Under the pieces are notes generated by a model. It had not been told where the DNA came from and made no database searches. It saw nothing but the letters and a program-made list of their open reading frames with translations. Of a stretch of DNA of 33,766 nt, positions 1-8,580 are shown piece by piece. The position numbers and the translations under genes are program-made. Source of the stretch: Coriobacteriia bacterium. GTDB taxonomy: Bacteria > Actinomycetota > Coriobacteriia > WRKU01 > WQUG01. The stretch is from contig WQYT01000013.1 of assembly GCA_009781115.1 (NCBI GenBank), forward strand, positions 1-33,766. The letters run 5' to 3'. Each line of letters begins with the position of its first letter. Within the stretch, counting starts at the first letter, position 1.

Positions 1-1
1 T

Positions 2-1015
2 AATCACCTGCTAATCAATTCCGTTTCCTTCATTGATGGCTCCAAGTTTAGGAACACCAAAGCCGACTACCACGCCCTGCGTAAGACATCAGATCAGCTT
101 TGCCACGAGTACGGACTATCAGTCATTGAGAACCCGCAAAGCGGTAAGTCAAAACACCATGCAGAATGGGAAGCGGAATACGGCGGCAAACCTACTTGGA
201 GATCGGTCATCAAGTCCGACATCGACGAGTGCATCGCCCGAGCAAGAACCGAGCGACAGTTCTTTGCGAACCTGGATGCGATGGGTTACGAATACAAGAT
301 CGGCGCAGACATCTCGGTAAGGCCGCCAGATAAAGAACGCTTTTTTTGCCTCGGTCGAAACTTCGGCGACGGCTATGCCCCAGAAGGAATCCGCGCTCAG
401 ATACGAGAGGGCGTTCATCGCCGTCAGATACTGCCTGTGCCGACGCGCCGCCACCCCGACTTCGTGCCGCCCAGGAAGCTCCCGGTCTTTGCTCGTGGTT
501 CGTTTGTAGCCCTGCATCGCCATTACCTCTATCTCCTCGGCTACTATCAACAGCACGGCAATCCTTCGACTAACGCTCGAATGCATTGGTTGTTGCGTGA
601 GGACATTCGCAAGCTCGATGAATACATCGACGACACAAGACTGCTGGGACGCGAGAACATTGAGACTTCCGAACAGCTCCAAGCATTCAAGACAGTATGT
701 GAATCTGGCATAGCCGATCTGATACAGGGGCGCACTAAGCTCAGAGCTGAAATCCGCGCAGAGGTCGGACCCGGAAACCCCTACACCACAAAAGACAATC
801 CTCGCTATCAAGAGATCAACGCGCGATTGCGAACACTTAGAAAAGAGCTGGCTCAGTGTGAGCGTATAGAGGAGCGATCACAGGCGCTGGCTCAACATAT
901 CGAACGCATAGAGCATGACGAGGAAAAGAAGCTGCAACCATCACCGAATAGAAACCTCAGGCGCAATGAAACGGGCGGCAGATCGAAGAATTCTGACGGC
1001 GCTTTTCAGCGATAA
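2..1015 (+). CDS. Relaxase/mobilisation nuclease, C-terminal part (5' end outside window)
   Basis: The frame is open from base 2 to the stop at 1013-1015 (337 codons), and the ATG at 281 is only internal. The first visible residues, NHLLINSVSFIDGSKFRNTK, match the H-x-H-like core and following strand of VirD2/MobP-type relaxases (Pfam Relaxase family) that nick oriT and pilot DNA transfer. The typical C-terminal region follows: a VRPPDKERF segment, then HYLYLLGYY, then an LREDIRKLDEY helix and a coiled-coil tail rich in Arg and Glu. The catalytic Tyr and the first metal His lie upstream of the window. Downstream lie repeats and the recombinase of the same element. The family call is secure; the subfamily is inferred. 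Confidence 0.82.
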   Translation, partial: NHLLINSVSFIDGSKFRNTKADYHALRKTSDQLCHEYGLSVIENPQSGKSKHHAEWEAEYGGKPTWRSVIKSDIDECIARARTERQFFANLDAMGYEYKIGADISVRPPDKERFFCLGRNFGDGYAPEGIRAQIREGVHRRQILPVPTRRHPDFVPPRKLPVFARGSFVALHRHYLYLLGYYQQHGNPSTNARMHWLLREDIRKLDEYIDDTRLLGRENIETSEQLQAFKTVCESGIADLIQGRTKLRAEIRAEVGPGNPYTTKDNPRYQEINARLRTLRKELAQCERIEERSQALAQHIERIEHDEEKKLQPSPNRNLRRNETGGRSKNSDGAFQR

Positions 1016-1070
1016 GCAATGCAGCCCATCAGAAAGAAGTTACGAAAATTATTGCGGCAGACCCCCTATT

Positions 1071-1408
1071 ACCCCCTCCGAGTCTGGAAGTAAGTAGGAG
1101 ACGCGTTCTCCTGGACACTTTGATATGAGGAGTCTTCAAGGAAGTTTGCGAAACAGACCCCCCGATACCCCCTCTAAGTGTCCAATACAGTGGAGGGCAA
1201 CTCCCCCACAAGCGCTTTGAGAAAAGTGACGGTTCTGTATCGCTTTAAGAAACAGGGTTAAAAAAACACCCCCTGAGTCTGGAAGTAAGTAGGGAACACT
1301 TTCTCCCCCAGCGCTTAGAGGAAAAGTGACGGTTCTGTATCCTTTCGAAAAACAGACGGTCCATTACCCCCTCTAAGTGAGGTATATAGTGGGGAGCATT
1401 TTCTCCCG
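1071..1408 (+). repeat. Four degenerate tandem repeats, period about 98 bp
   Basis: Four copies start near 1071, 1167, 1268 and 1366. Each opens with ACCCCCT, continues with a motif like AGTCTGGAAGTAAGTAGG or AAGTG..ATA.AGTGG and ends in a short hairpin of the GGGAG..CTCCC type. The spacers share a second motif, AAAAGTGACGGTTCTGTATC, at 1224 and 1324, followed by GAAACAG. The hairpin arms differ between copies but stay complementary: AGGAGA/TCTCCT in copy 1, GGAG/CTCC in copy 2 and GGGAG/CTCCC in copy 4. This suggests that the structure is kept. No open reading frame explains the conservation. The block lies just after the relaxase stop. Confidence 0.7.
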
Positions 1409-1439
1409 CGCGAACTTTGACAACAGAATACCCATTCAT

Positions 1440-1910
1440 CAGGTACGTTCCTGTCCAGGAGCTGTAAGGCTCCGAGCCGTGTAAGGTGGCTGCGCGATGA
1501 CGCTGACCAGAGTTTTCTCTTCGGTCGGTTAAGCGGCAACATCACCCACCTCGTAATCCGGGTTGCACCCGGAAGGCGCTGACCAGTGGCAGGCACAATG
1601 ATACTCACACCGACCGGTAGCCGGAGCGTTGAAGCGGGACTTATCCCGTGAGCCGTCGCACGCAGCCGGGGTGTCTCAGCAAGAGCTGAGGGGGTAGAGC
1701 CCGTGGAGCCTATAAGCACTAGGCCGCCTGATGATTCCTAAAGCCCTGGGGTGTCGAGGACAAATAAGGGCATCAAGTGCAGGAGCGTTCAGCTCCCTGC
1801 GCCAACTATCGAAGCAACAAAGCCGGACGGCAGCTCGGAACGCTTGCTTCTATCAATCACTACCGATGTATTAGCACTCCTCTGTTCGCGTATCTGCCGT
1901 CCGCGCTACA
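1440..1910 (+). ncRNA. Candidate structured non-coding RNA region within the mobile element
   Basis: No credible coding frame covers this stretch. It is dense in stem-loops: GGAGC/GCTCC at 1458-1473; GGTGG at 1485 pairing with CCACC near 1546, enclosing a GACCAGAG..CTCT..GGTC hairpin; CCGGGT-TGC-ACCCGG at 1558-1572; CGGGA-CTTA-TCCCG near 1635; CTCAGC-AAGA-GCTGAG at 1675-1690; GCAGGAGC..GCTCCCTGC near 1780-1800; and GGACGGCAG at 1825 pairing with CTGCCGTCC near 1893. GC is higher than in the flanking element genes. The strand is assumed from the surrounding genes. Families of large mobile-element RNAs (HEARO/omega RNAs, group II intron cores) are possible relatives, but I cannot assign one, and no IscB/IsrB or LtrA gene is visible. 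Confidence 0.45.
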
Positions 1911-1931
1911 TACCGGAGGAGGTGTGAGTAA

Positions 1932-2102
1932 ATGGTCAATACCGACTACAAGCTAGAAAACAATGCTGAAATGCCCGTCGAGAAATACACCTACATCGTG
2001 AACTCATATTTCCTGATAGCAGGGAGTCGCGATGCAGGTCAGAGAATGGAGGCGCTTATCGAAAAGAAAGCAATTCGCACAATTGAAAGCAGCAAACAAT
2101 GA
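1932..2102 (+). CDS. TnpW-like small transposon-encoded protein
   Basis: A 56-residue frame begins at ATG 1932 behind a strong GGAGGAGGTG ribosome site at about 1915-1924 and stops at 2100-2102. The protein starts MVNTDYKLENNAEMPVEKYT and contains YIVNSYF followed by a short helix ending RMEALIEKKA. This fits the TnpW family of small proteins encoded just before TnpX/TndX-type recombinases, where the usual pattern is a TYIV..YF-like strand followed by a helix. The function of TnpW is not established. It lies 58 bp upstream of the recombinase start, almost certainly in the same transcript. The assignment rests on size, motif and position. Confidence 0.65.
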   Translation: MVNTDYKLENNAEMPVEKYTYIVNSYFLIAGSRDAGQRMEALIEKKAIRTIESSKQ

Positions 2103-2160
2103 TGCTACGTTTGGTAGCGCAAACACCATGTGGCCGCTATGCAGGGAAAGGAGGGTTGCA

Positions 2161-3843
2161 ATGAGCAAGAATCAGAACACAGCAGCGCTCTACATGAGGC
2201 TCTCGCACGACGACGAGCTTCAAGGCGAAAGTAACAGCATCACCAACCAGCGTAAGCTACTGAGGAAAGTGGCCACGGACTTAGGGTTTTCAAGAACTGC
2301 CGAATATATCGACGACGGCATCTCAGGAACGACCTTTGATCGTCCGGGATTTCTTCGGATGGAACAAGACATCATAGAGAGAAAACTCAGCACGGTCATT
2401 GTCAAAGACATGTCCCGACTTGGGCGTGACTATCTCAAAGTCGGTTATTACACCGACTCGTTTTTCCCTGAATACGACATCCGCTTCATCGCCGCAAACG
2501 ACGGAGTGGACAGCGATAAAGGTGACAATGACTTCGTACCATTTCGCAATCTCATTAACGAGTGGTACGCCAAAGACAGCAGCCTAAAGATCAGAGCATC
2601 GTTTAAGGTGCGAGGCATGTCAGGTGAACCGTTGGGTTTTCCGCCCTACGGCTATATAGTTGATCCCGACAACAAGAAACGCTGGATCATCGACTACGAA
2701 GCTGCCAGCATTGTACGCCGTATCTTTGACATGACGCTTGCCGGAGTAGGAACTAATCAGATCGCAGACGCACTATGCTTTGATGGAATACTAACCCCGC
2801 TAAACTACTGGGCGTCCAAAGGCATCCGTCGTCCCAACCGTCCAACCAAAGACGGAGACTGCAACTGGGTGCATTCCACCGTTGTTAAGATTTTGGGAAC
2901 ACGCGAGTATTGCGGCGACTTGGTCAACTTCAAGACTTACTCCAAGTCTTACAAGCATAAGGCACGTCGCAAATCAGACCCCAAGAACCTCGTGATCTTT
3001 GAGGATGTTCATGAGCCGATTGTCAGCCGCGAAGACTGGGAGCGCGTACAAAGAATGCGATCAAACAGACGACAGCGCAAGCCCACCAACAAGCGCAATA
3101 TCTTTTCAGGGATGCTTCGCTGCGCAGACTGCGGCGCCACGCTTCGCTTCCAGGCCAAGCAGGAGAATCCAGACAACACCTATTACCTTTGTCCGAATAA
3201 CAACAATACCCGTCGTACCTGTCCATCAACGCACAGTGTAAGGGCAGACTTTCTGGAAAAGGTAGTGTTACAAGACATCCGGCGAATCACCAAAGACGCG
3301 ATGATTGATGAACATTACTTTGCGCAGCGACTTCATGATCTCGTGGTTCAGGACAGCGAACAGGCACAAGCCGCTCGTAAACAACGCTCTCAGGCTCTCA
3401 GGCGGCGTATGACGGAACTGGATGCTCTGTTCAAGCGAATCTACGAAGACAGGGCACTGGGCGCTCTGGGAGACGAACGCTACGCCAAGCTCGCAAGTGA
3501 TTATGAAACTGAACAGGTTGAAGTTGAAGAGATGCTGGCAGCCATTACTCAGGAAATTGAACAACACCAGAACAAGACTGCCTCGGTAGATGAATTCGTC
3601 AAGATCATTCGTAAGCATTCGCAGATCAGGAAGTTGACGCTGGCTCTCGTGCGTGAGTTCATTGATGAGATTCACATCCATCAGGCGGTCCGCAAAGACG
3701 GGCGCATTACCCAGCAGATCGACATTTACTACAACTGCGTAGGAATGATACCCCTAAGTCAAAGGTCAACAGACAATGTGAAACCCGTTGAGCAGACAAT
3801 AAGAAAGGGTGTAGCAATCTGCCGCACCCCGTTGGCTGCTTAG
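2161..3843 (+). CDS. Large serine recombinase (TnpX/TndX type), element integrase
   Basis: The protein has 560 residues. The ATG at 2161 is chosen over an in-frame start at 2032 because it has AGGAGGG eight bases upstream and gives the usual N-terminus. Ser15 in LYMRLSHDD is the expected nucleophile of the resolvase domain (about residues 5-150), with the conserved VKDMSRLGRDYLK helix. The recombinase domain follows (about 170-300). A zinc ribbon uses Cys321, Cys324, Cys344 and Cys354. A coiled coil (about 400-480) comes next, then a C-terminal DUF4368-like region ending in IDIYYNCVG. Such enzymes catalyse excision and insertion through paired cleavage at a central dinucleotide. All key residues are present, so the element may still be mobile. 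Confidence 0.93.
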   Translation: MSKNQNTAALYMRLSHDDELQGESNSITNQRKLLRKVATDLGFSRTAEYIDDGISGTTFDRPGFLRMEQDIIERKLSTVIVKDMSRLGRDYLKVGYYTDSFFPEYDIRFIAANDGVDSDKGDNDFVPFRNLINEWYAKDSSLKIRASFKVRGMSGEPLGFPPYGYIVDPDNKKRWIIDYEAASIVRRIFDMTLAGVGTNQIADALCFDGILTPLNYWASKGIRRPNRPTKDGDCNWVHSTVVKILGTREYCGDLVNFKTYSKSYKHKARRKSDPKNLVIFEDVHEPIVSREDWERVQRMRSNRRQRKPTNKRNIFSGMLRCADCGATLRFQAKQENPDNTYYLCPNNNNTRRTCPSTHSVRADFLEKVVLQDIRRITKDAMIDEHYFAQRLHDLVVQDSEQAQAARKQRSQALRRRMTELDALFKRIYEDRALGALGDERYAKLASDYETEQVEVEEMLAAITQEIEQHQNKTASVDEFVKIIRKHSQIRKLTLALVREFIDEIHIHQAVRKDGRITQQIDIYYNCVGMIPLSQRSTDNVKPVEQTIRKGVAICRTPLAA

Positions 3844-3893
3844 AGTTAATGTTGTTGGGAAAGACCACTCAGGTACTTTATGGACACTCGCTA

Positions 3894-3969
<76 letters not shown>

Positions 3970-4025
3970 GCCTCACGCGTTTCAGACTCGCATACGCGCC
4001 CATCCATGATAGCAAGCAACAGGTA

Positions 4026-4064
4026 ATCAGACAAGGACGGGACGACCTGTCGCCCCTGTCTGAT
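4026..4064 (-). terminator. Strong hairpin downstream of the GST-like gene
   Basis: ATCAGACA at 4026-4033 pairs with TGTCTGAT at 4057-4064 and the stem continues inwards with GG/CC pairs. It lies between the GST-like gene stop (4103) and the tRNA-Gly gene. There is no clear U tract, so it may act as a terminator or processing signal only weakly. Confidence 0.4.
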
Positions 4065-4102
4065 CGCTTGCCAGAATCCGCTATCCGCAGTTGGATCGAA
4101 GC

Positions 4103-4819
4103 CTACTCGCTGCCAACTACCTGGCGCAGTGAGGCCTCGATCTGTCCCCCACAGTACGCGTCGCCATAGCGCTCATGTGTGTCCTGACCAAAATTCGCAA
4201 GAGCTTCCGTCGCCCACATCCGGTGCGCCAGCGCGGCTGTCAGGGGCGCCTCCTCCATCAGCATTTTGCCAATCGGGTGGAAGCGCTCGCACATGGTCAC
4301 CCACAGGGTTGCGGTGGCGACATCAGCGATTGTTGGCCCGGGCGTACCCAGCAGGTAGCCGTCTGTTTCTGTAAGACCGTAGCGCGCGCCCAGGGCCTCC
4401 CACATGCCCATCCAGCGCCGCAGGTTTGGGAGCCATGCCTGCCAGCTCTCATCGGTCCACATCAGCATGCCGCCCTGAAGCGTGATCTCGTCAAGGACGT
4501 CATTGGTGTCGTTGACAACTTTCAGGCACAACGCGCGGCCTTCCGGAGCATCAGGCAGAAGACCAAGCGCCTCGCCCAGATAAAAAGCAATCGCCGGCAT
4601 CTGCGAGAGCGCAAAATCGCGAGTGTGATCAATCAGCAGAGGCAGCCCCATGAACGGAACCGGCTGGTCTGTGGGCGCGGCGTTCATTACCTGCGCGCCA
4701 TAACCAGGGTCCCCCTCCTCCCAGTCTGCGCCCGCAAAACTGAGTATGGCGCGAAGAATGTGCCCCCGAAGCGGTACCGGCCAGTAATAAAGCGTATAGT
4801 CAGGGTTTTCCGTTGTCAT
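4103..4819 (-). CDS. Glutathione S-transferase-like protein
   Basis: The protein has 238 residues, starting at ATG 4819 behind AAGGAG. The N-terminal half has the thioredoxin-like GST pattern (YTLYYWPVPLRGHILRAILS, then VPFMGLPLLID and the SQMPAIAFYLGE segment that holds the Ser of the glutathione site). The C-terminal helical half ends with DGYLLGTPGPTIADVATATLW, the folding motif of GST-C domains. Family members conjugate glutathione or related thiols to electrophiles, but many bacterial members have no known substrate. Most Actinomycetota do not make glutathione, so the thiol used is unknown. It stands alone between a tRNA gene and the protease gene. Confidence 0.8.
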   Translation of the reverse strand: MTTENPDYTLYYWPVPLRGHILRAILSFAGADWEEGDPGYGAQVMNAAPTDQPVPFMGLPLLIDHTRDFALSQMPAIAFYLGEALGLLPDAPEGRALCLKVVNDTNDVLDEITLQGGMLMWTDESWQAWLPNLRRWMGMWEALGARYGLTETDGYLLGTPGPTIADVATATLWVTMCERFHPIGKMLMEEAPLTAALAHRMWATEALANFGQDTHERYGDAYCGGQIEASLRQVVGSE

Positions 4820-4846
4820 GGTGACTCCTTAACGTCTGTTTCCAAC

Positions 4847-4879
4847 GGTGGCAAAAGGCGCCAGACACCTTTTGCCACC
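4847..4879. repeat. Perfect 12-bp inverted repeat, terminator or dispersed palindrome
   Basis: GGTGGCAAAAGG at 4847-4858 pairs exactly with CCTTTTGCCACC at 4868-4879 around a nine-base loop. It sits just upstream of the GST-like gene and downstream of the protease gene. Both arms carry A/T runs, so it could terminate in either direction. It resembles the palindrome at 31556 in type but not in sequence. Confidence 0.7.
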
Positions 4880-4900
4880 AATTTTCACAACTCATTCAAA

Positions 4901-4918
4901 CAAGGGTCCAAACCCTTG
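4901..4918 (-). terminator. Terminator of the secreted protease gene
   Basis: On the minus strand CAAGGGT-TTGG-ACCCTTG forms a perfect seven-pair stem eight bases after the stop of the protease gene and is followed by TTTG. This is a short intrinsic-type terminator. Confidence 0.6.
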
Positions 4919-4925
4919 CAGTCCT

Positions 4926-7900
4926 CTACTTCTTCTTCCATACGGCATACAGGGTTGCAGCGCAATTCGCTGTATACTTGCCACCAGCTTTGTAGGTCGG
5001 CGATGTCGCGGCCTTTCTCGTGGACCAGCCCAGGAACTTGTAGCCCTTGCGCGTGGGAATGGTCTTGCGAAGCGTCAGCGTCTTTCCGTAGGTTTTTGTC
5101 TGCGCAGCCGGGGCCTTGCTTCCGCCATTGGCATTGTATTTGATAGTGTAGGTATTTATTTTCCAGACCGCATACAGCGTAGCGGGAGCATTTGCCGTGT
5201 AGCTGCCCTGAGCTTTATAGGTGGCAGACTTCGCGGTTTTGCTCGTAGACCAACCAAGGAACGTATAGCCGGTGCGCGCAGGGACTGCCCTGCTCAGCGT
5301 CAGCACCTGCCCATACGTTTTAGTCTGCGCAGCCGGGGCGCCACTTCCGCCATTAGCATTGTATTTGATGGTGTAAGTATTTATTTTCCAGACCGCATAC
5401 AGTGTAGCAGAGGCGTCTGTCGTATAGCTGTCCCCAGACTTGTAGGTTGCCGTAGTTGCCCTGCTGCTTGCAGACCAGCCCAGGAATGTGTAGCCGGTGC
5501 GACTTGGCACCAGTAAGCTCAGCTCCAAAGCCTGTCCGGCGGTTTTGGTCTGCGAGAGAGGGGCGCCTGTGCCGCCATTAGCGTTGTAGGTGATGGTGTA
5601 GGTAGTCAGAGCAGGAGCTACCGCCGCTTTCCATACGGCATAAAGCGTGGTGTCTGCGTCAGCGGTAAAACTGCCTCCGCACGCATAGGTCGCCGTTGCC
5701 GCGGTGCTGCTCGCAGACCAACCCAGGAACGTATAGCCAGCACGTGTCGGGGCGACCTGACTGAGCGTTAAAGCCTGCCCGGAGGTTTTAGTCTGCGCGC
5801 CAGGAGCGCCGCTCCCGCCATTGGCATTGTAGGTAATAGTATAGGTAGCCGCCGTCACGGTTACCATGCAGTCACTATAAGGACCGCTTGATCCGGCGCC
5901 CGTCAAATAGGCCCTGATCCGCGCCGTACCGGGCGAAACGGCATGAATGGTTCCGCCCTGGTCTACCGTTACAAAGCTGGGGTCATAGGAGCACCATGAC
6001 ACCGTCTTATCCGTTGCGTTTGACGAGCTCACCGTTGCCTGCAAACTGTCAGAGTCACCCACCGTGAGAGCGTCGCTATACTTGTTCAGCGTTATGGTGC
6101 CCGTAACCGGAGCTACTGCAGGAGCATCAAGGTAGTCAATTACCCACTTTTGCGCATCGTTGCCGATATCGGTATTGATGGTCAGCGTTTGACCGCTGGC
6201 ATTACCCTGTAAGACCCTGCCGCTTGAAAAGACGGTCTGGATTTTATAGGTGCCATCCCCATTTGGCACAATTGACCAGTTTTGCGCATCGGGACAAGGG
6301 GTGTTGAGCATATACAAGTTAACTGAATTATTTTCTTTGTCAAAAATATTATAAATATCTAAAACGGTGTTTGGCTTGGAGCTGTCGTAGATTAAGTACG
6401 TGTCGCCATTATTCTGAATAAGCCATTTTTGAGGAGTAGTGCTGAAACTAAGAGCGGTTCCTGGCGTAGGCACCAAATACGTATCCGTCGCCACATTTTT
6501 GAGCGTGAATTGGCCTGATTGCAACGGAGTCGCATCGTTGATTATCCATTTTTGCGAATCGCTGCTGCCGCCCGCAGGTGGCATATTGATAGTTAATGTT
6601 GAACCGCTGCTATTACCCTGCAAAACCCTGCCAGGGTCATCGGTAAAAATTGTTCCTATTGTATAGGTACCGTCACCGTTTGGAAGGATGGACCAGTTTT
6701 GGGCATTAGCAAACCCGGTAGGCACACACATATTCACGGTGTTTCCATCGTAGTTAAAGATATTCCAAATATCAAAAACTCGAGCTTTCTGAGAGTCCCA
6801 AATCTGATACGTGCCATCATCGCTGTATACAATCTGCCATTTATAGGGCGTGTCACTGTAGCTAATGGTGTTATTTGACGGATCTGGCGATGGTGCCAGA
6901 TACAAACCAGTAGCCTTATTTTTGATTGCGAATGAACCTGACGGCACAGTAGCCGCTGGCGCCTGAATGATCGGTCTGATACAGAAATTGCCATAGGCGC
7001 CAAGTATTGACTGAGATTGATAGCACGCATATAAATCAGCCCAACCGCCACCAGCATCGGCGGCATACCAGCTTTGACCAGGCGCCATATTGCAGGGATG
7101 AGCATTCGCAGAATCAGAATACTCTACGCTTACTTCCTTTCTTGACGCATTCGTAAGATCATACTTTACAATTACTGCATATTTGCCCGTACTGGGCACA
7201 ACATAGGGGTTAGTAAGCGTGGCAGTCATATAACCTGAATACATTACTGTTCCCCTGGCAAGCACCGGCTCAGACGACAGAGAACTCAGGGCAACTTGCG
7301 GCATGCCATCATTGGCTGCCGGCACGATGTATACGGAATAGCTTGCTCCAACAGCCGGAGAGTAAATCATCACGTCAGAAACCGTAGAATTTGCAACCAT
7401 TGCGTAGCTGTTGGCGGCATAAGCTGTCGAGGAATGAAAATCCAGATTACCAAAACTCCACATATGATCGTAAGAAAGGATATGCTCCGATGGATTAGCC
7501 GAGCGGTCCTGTGTTATCGCGAAAGCGCTCACGGTTGGAAGAACTGGATCTTGATACGAGAGCCAGTAATAGCCCTTGATCCCGTAATCTTCACCCCAAC
7601 TGTTTCGCACCAGCCAGGCGCCATTGCTATTTGGCTGATGCCCCGCATTAAAATTGCTCACCGAGTAATTGTCATCCCACCCGACTATTTCGACCGCATG
7701 ATCATATGAATCTGTATAATCTTGGTATGAAGCACCATTTTCCGGATTATAGTAGACACCATAACCATATTCAAACGCATCAGCATTTATGTATACTTCC
7801 ACAGCGCCGTACTGCTGAATAGCAGATTTCATAGAAGACGCGTCTGTCGGGATAGTCTCTGTGCCCGTGACATGCGTCACAGTTGGCTTGTCCATTTCTG

Positions 7901-8492
7901 AAGCGGGCCAATCTGTCCCATCATAAGGCACGCCAGGCGCAAGCACCAGGCCACTCCAGTTGGTCATATAGTTCGCGATAGACTCATAATTTGTTGCTTC
8001 ATGTACCGGACGATCAGCAGTAAAATCAAGCACGTCGGCTGACGCAGGATTTTTATTACTGAGGAAAAAGTCCGCGTGTTCCTCGGAGTAGTCGTTTGCC
8101 ACATGATTAACCAGGCTGTCATGTATCTCAGCCAATCCAACGGTCGCATACAGCGCGCAGGTACCGCCTATTTGGCTCTCGACGCCAAGTGGCGTCAGGT
8201 AATCGGTAGAAGTGCCAGCAGGGATAAGTGGGTTATAGACTGCCGGAGGCAAAGCTCGCGTCAATGACAGGGGCGCGCTGGGATTATACGGAGAAGGAAT
8301 AAGTCCGTTGTACTTGGCGGTATCGCCCGCTTTTTCATCTTCAAGATAACGCAGATAAGCCTGAGAATAGTTTGTGTCGGGCGTTGGTTCTGTCGGAGCC
8401 GCGCCTGCTGCTGAAGCGGAACTTACCGGAATAATCAAAAGAACGCTCAACGTAAAAACTAAGATTACCAGACATACTTTTTTCAGCTTCAT
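4926..8492 (-). CDS. Secreted multidomain papain-like cysteine protease with ricin-type, Ig-like and InlB-type repeats
   Basis: The protein has 1188 residues. The ATG at 8492 has GGGAGGA upstream and opens a clear signal peptide (MKLKK, hydrophobic core, SSASAAGAA). An in-frame extension to 8642 lacks a site and spoils the signal. A C1 peptidase domain has Cys112 in GGTCALYATVG, His265 in DHAVEIVGWDD and Asn297 in VRNSWGEDYG. A lectin-like beta domain follows (about 340-500). Then come two ricin-type trefoil segments (about 515-660 and 660-800; QNWSILPNGDGTY and QNWSIVPNGDGTY repeat), one Big_2 Ig-like domain (about 805-885) and four InlB/Flg_new repeats, each ending GYxFLGWS...TLYAVWK. There is no LPXTG motif, so it is probably released or held by the repeats. 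A host-surface or mucin-degrading role is inferred. Confidence 0.9.
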   Translation of the reverse strand: MKLKKVCLVILVFTLSVLLIIPVSSASAAGAAPTEPTPDTNYSQAYLRYLEDEKAGDTAKYNGLIPSPYNPSAPLSLTRALPPAVYNPLIPAGTSTDYLTPLGVESQIGGTCALYATVGLAEIHDSLVNHVANDYSEEHADFFLSNKNPASADVLDFTADRPVHEATNYESIANYMTNWSGLVLAPGVPYDGTDWPASEMDKPTVTHVTGTETIPTDASSMKSAIQQYGAVEVYINADAFEYGYGVYYNPENGASYQDYTDSYDHAVEIVGWDDNYSVSNFNAGHQPNSNGAWLVRNSWGEDYGIKGYYWLSYQDPVLPTVSAFAITQDRSANPSEHILSYDHMWSFGNLDFHSSTAYAANSYAMVANSTVSDVMIYSPAVGASYSVYIVPAANDGMPQVALSSLSSEPVLARGTVMYSGYMTATLTNPYVVPSTGKYAVIVKYDLTNASRKEVSVEYSDSANAHPCNMAPGQSWYAADAGGGWADLYACYQSQSILGAYGNFCIRPIIQAPAATVPSGSFAIKNKATGLYLAPSPDPSNNTISYSDTPYKWQIVYSDDGTYQIWDSQKARVFDIWNIFNYDGNTVNMCVPTGFANAQNWSILPNGDGTYTIGTIFTDDPGRVLQGNSSGSTLTINMPPAGGSSDSQKWIINDATPLQSGQFTLKNVATDTYLVPTPGTALSFSTTPQKWLIQNNGDTYLIYDSSKPNTVLDIYNIFDKENNSVNLYMLNTPCPDAQNWSIVPNGDGTYKIQTVFSSGRVLQGNASGQTLTINTDIGNDAQKWVIDYLDAPAVAPVTGTITLNKYSDALTVGDSDSLQATVSSSNATDKTVSWCSYDPSFVTVDQGGTIHAVSPGTARIRAYLTGAGSSGPYSDCMVTVTAATYTITYNANGGSGAPGAQTKTSGQALTLSQVAPTRAGYTFLGWSASSTAATATYACGGSFTADADTTLYAVWKAAVAPALTTYTITYNANGGTGAPLSQTKTAGQALELSLLVPSRTGYTFLGWSASSRATTATYKSGDSYTTDASATLYAVWKINTYTIKYNANGGSGAPAAQTKTYGQVLTLSRAVPARTGYTFLGWSTSKTAKSATYKAQGSYTANAPATLYAVWKINTYTIKYNANGGSKAPAAQTKTYGKTLTLRKTIPTRKGYKFLGWSTRKAATSPTYKAGGKYTANCAATLYAVWKKK

Positions 8493-8580
8493 ACCAGTCT
8501 TCCTCCCAGAACTCGGTCCATTTTTCTCTTCTGTTTTGTCAAGATTTTGTGTGCGTGGCAGATCCGCGCTGCCGCTATTA

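Larger units (their letters stand above)
1..3893 (+). mobile_element. Right part of an integrated mobilisable/conjugative element (Tn4451/Tn5397-like recombinase module), left part outside the window
   Basis: The stretch holds, in order, the C-terminal part of a relaxase, a repeat and structured-RNA block, a TnpW-like small gene and a large serine recombinase. Relaxase followed by TnpW and a TnpX/TndX-type recombinase is a known arrangement in Gram-positive mobilisable and conjugative elements. Its GC is visibly lower than that of the chromosomal genes further right. The recombinase gene ends about 50 bp before the 3' end of a tRNA-Gly gene, so the right end should lie in 3844-3893. The exact attachment site cannot be fixed because the left junction is outside the window. 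Confidence 0.75.

Noticed and set aside
149-811. Leftward 220-residue frame across the relaxase region
   Set aside because: It is antisense to a recognisable relaxase, lacks a ribosome site and has no family-like motifs.
281-1015. A separate 244-residue gene starting at ATG 281
   Set aside because: The same frame is open to the window edge and its upstream residues match the relaxase core, so 281 is internal.
1071-1408. CRISPR array
   Set aside because: The units are about 98 bp, degenerate, and the spacers themselves are repeated; no cas genes are present.
1315-1719. Leftward 134-residue frame across the repeat block
   Set aside because: Its translation only mirrors the DNA repeats (RGRKCSPLYTSLRGG and similar) and it crosses several hairpins.
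4175-5143. Rightward 322-residue frame opposite the GST-like gene and the protease end
   Set aside because: It is a high-GC shadow frame across two clear genes and a terminator.
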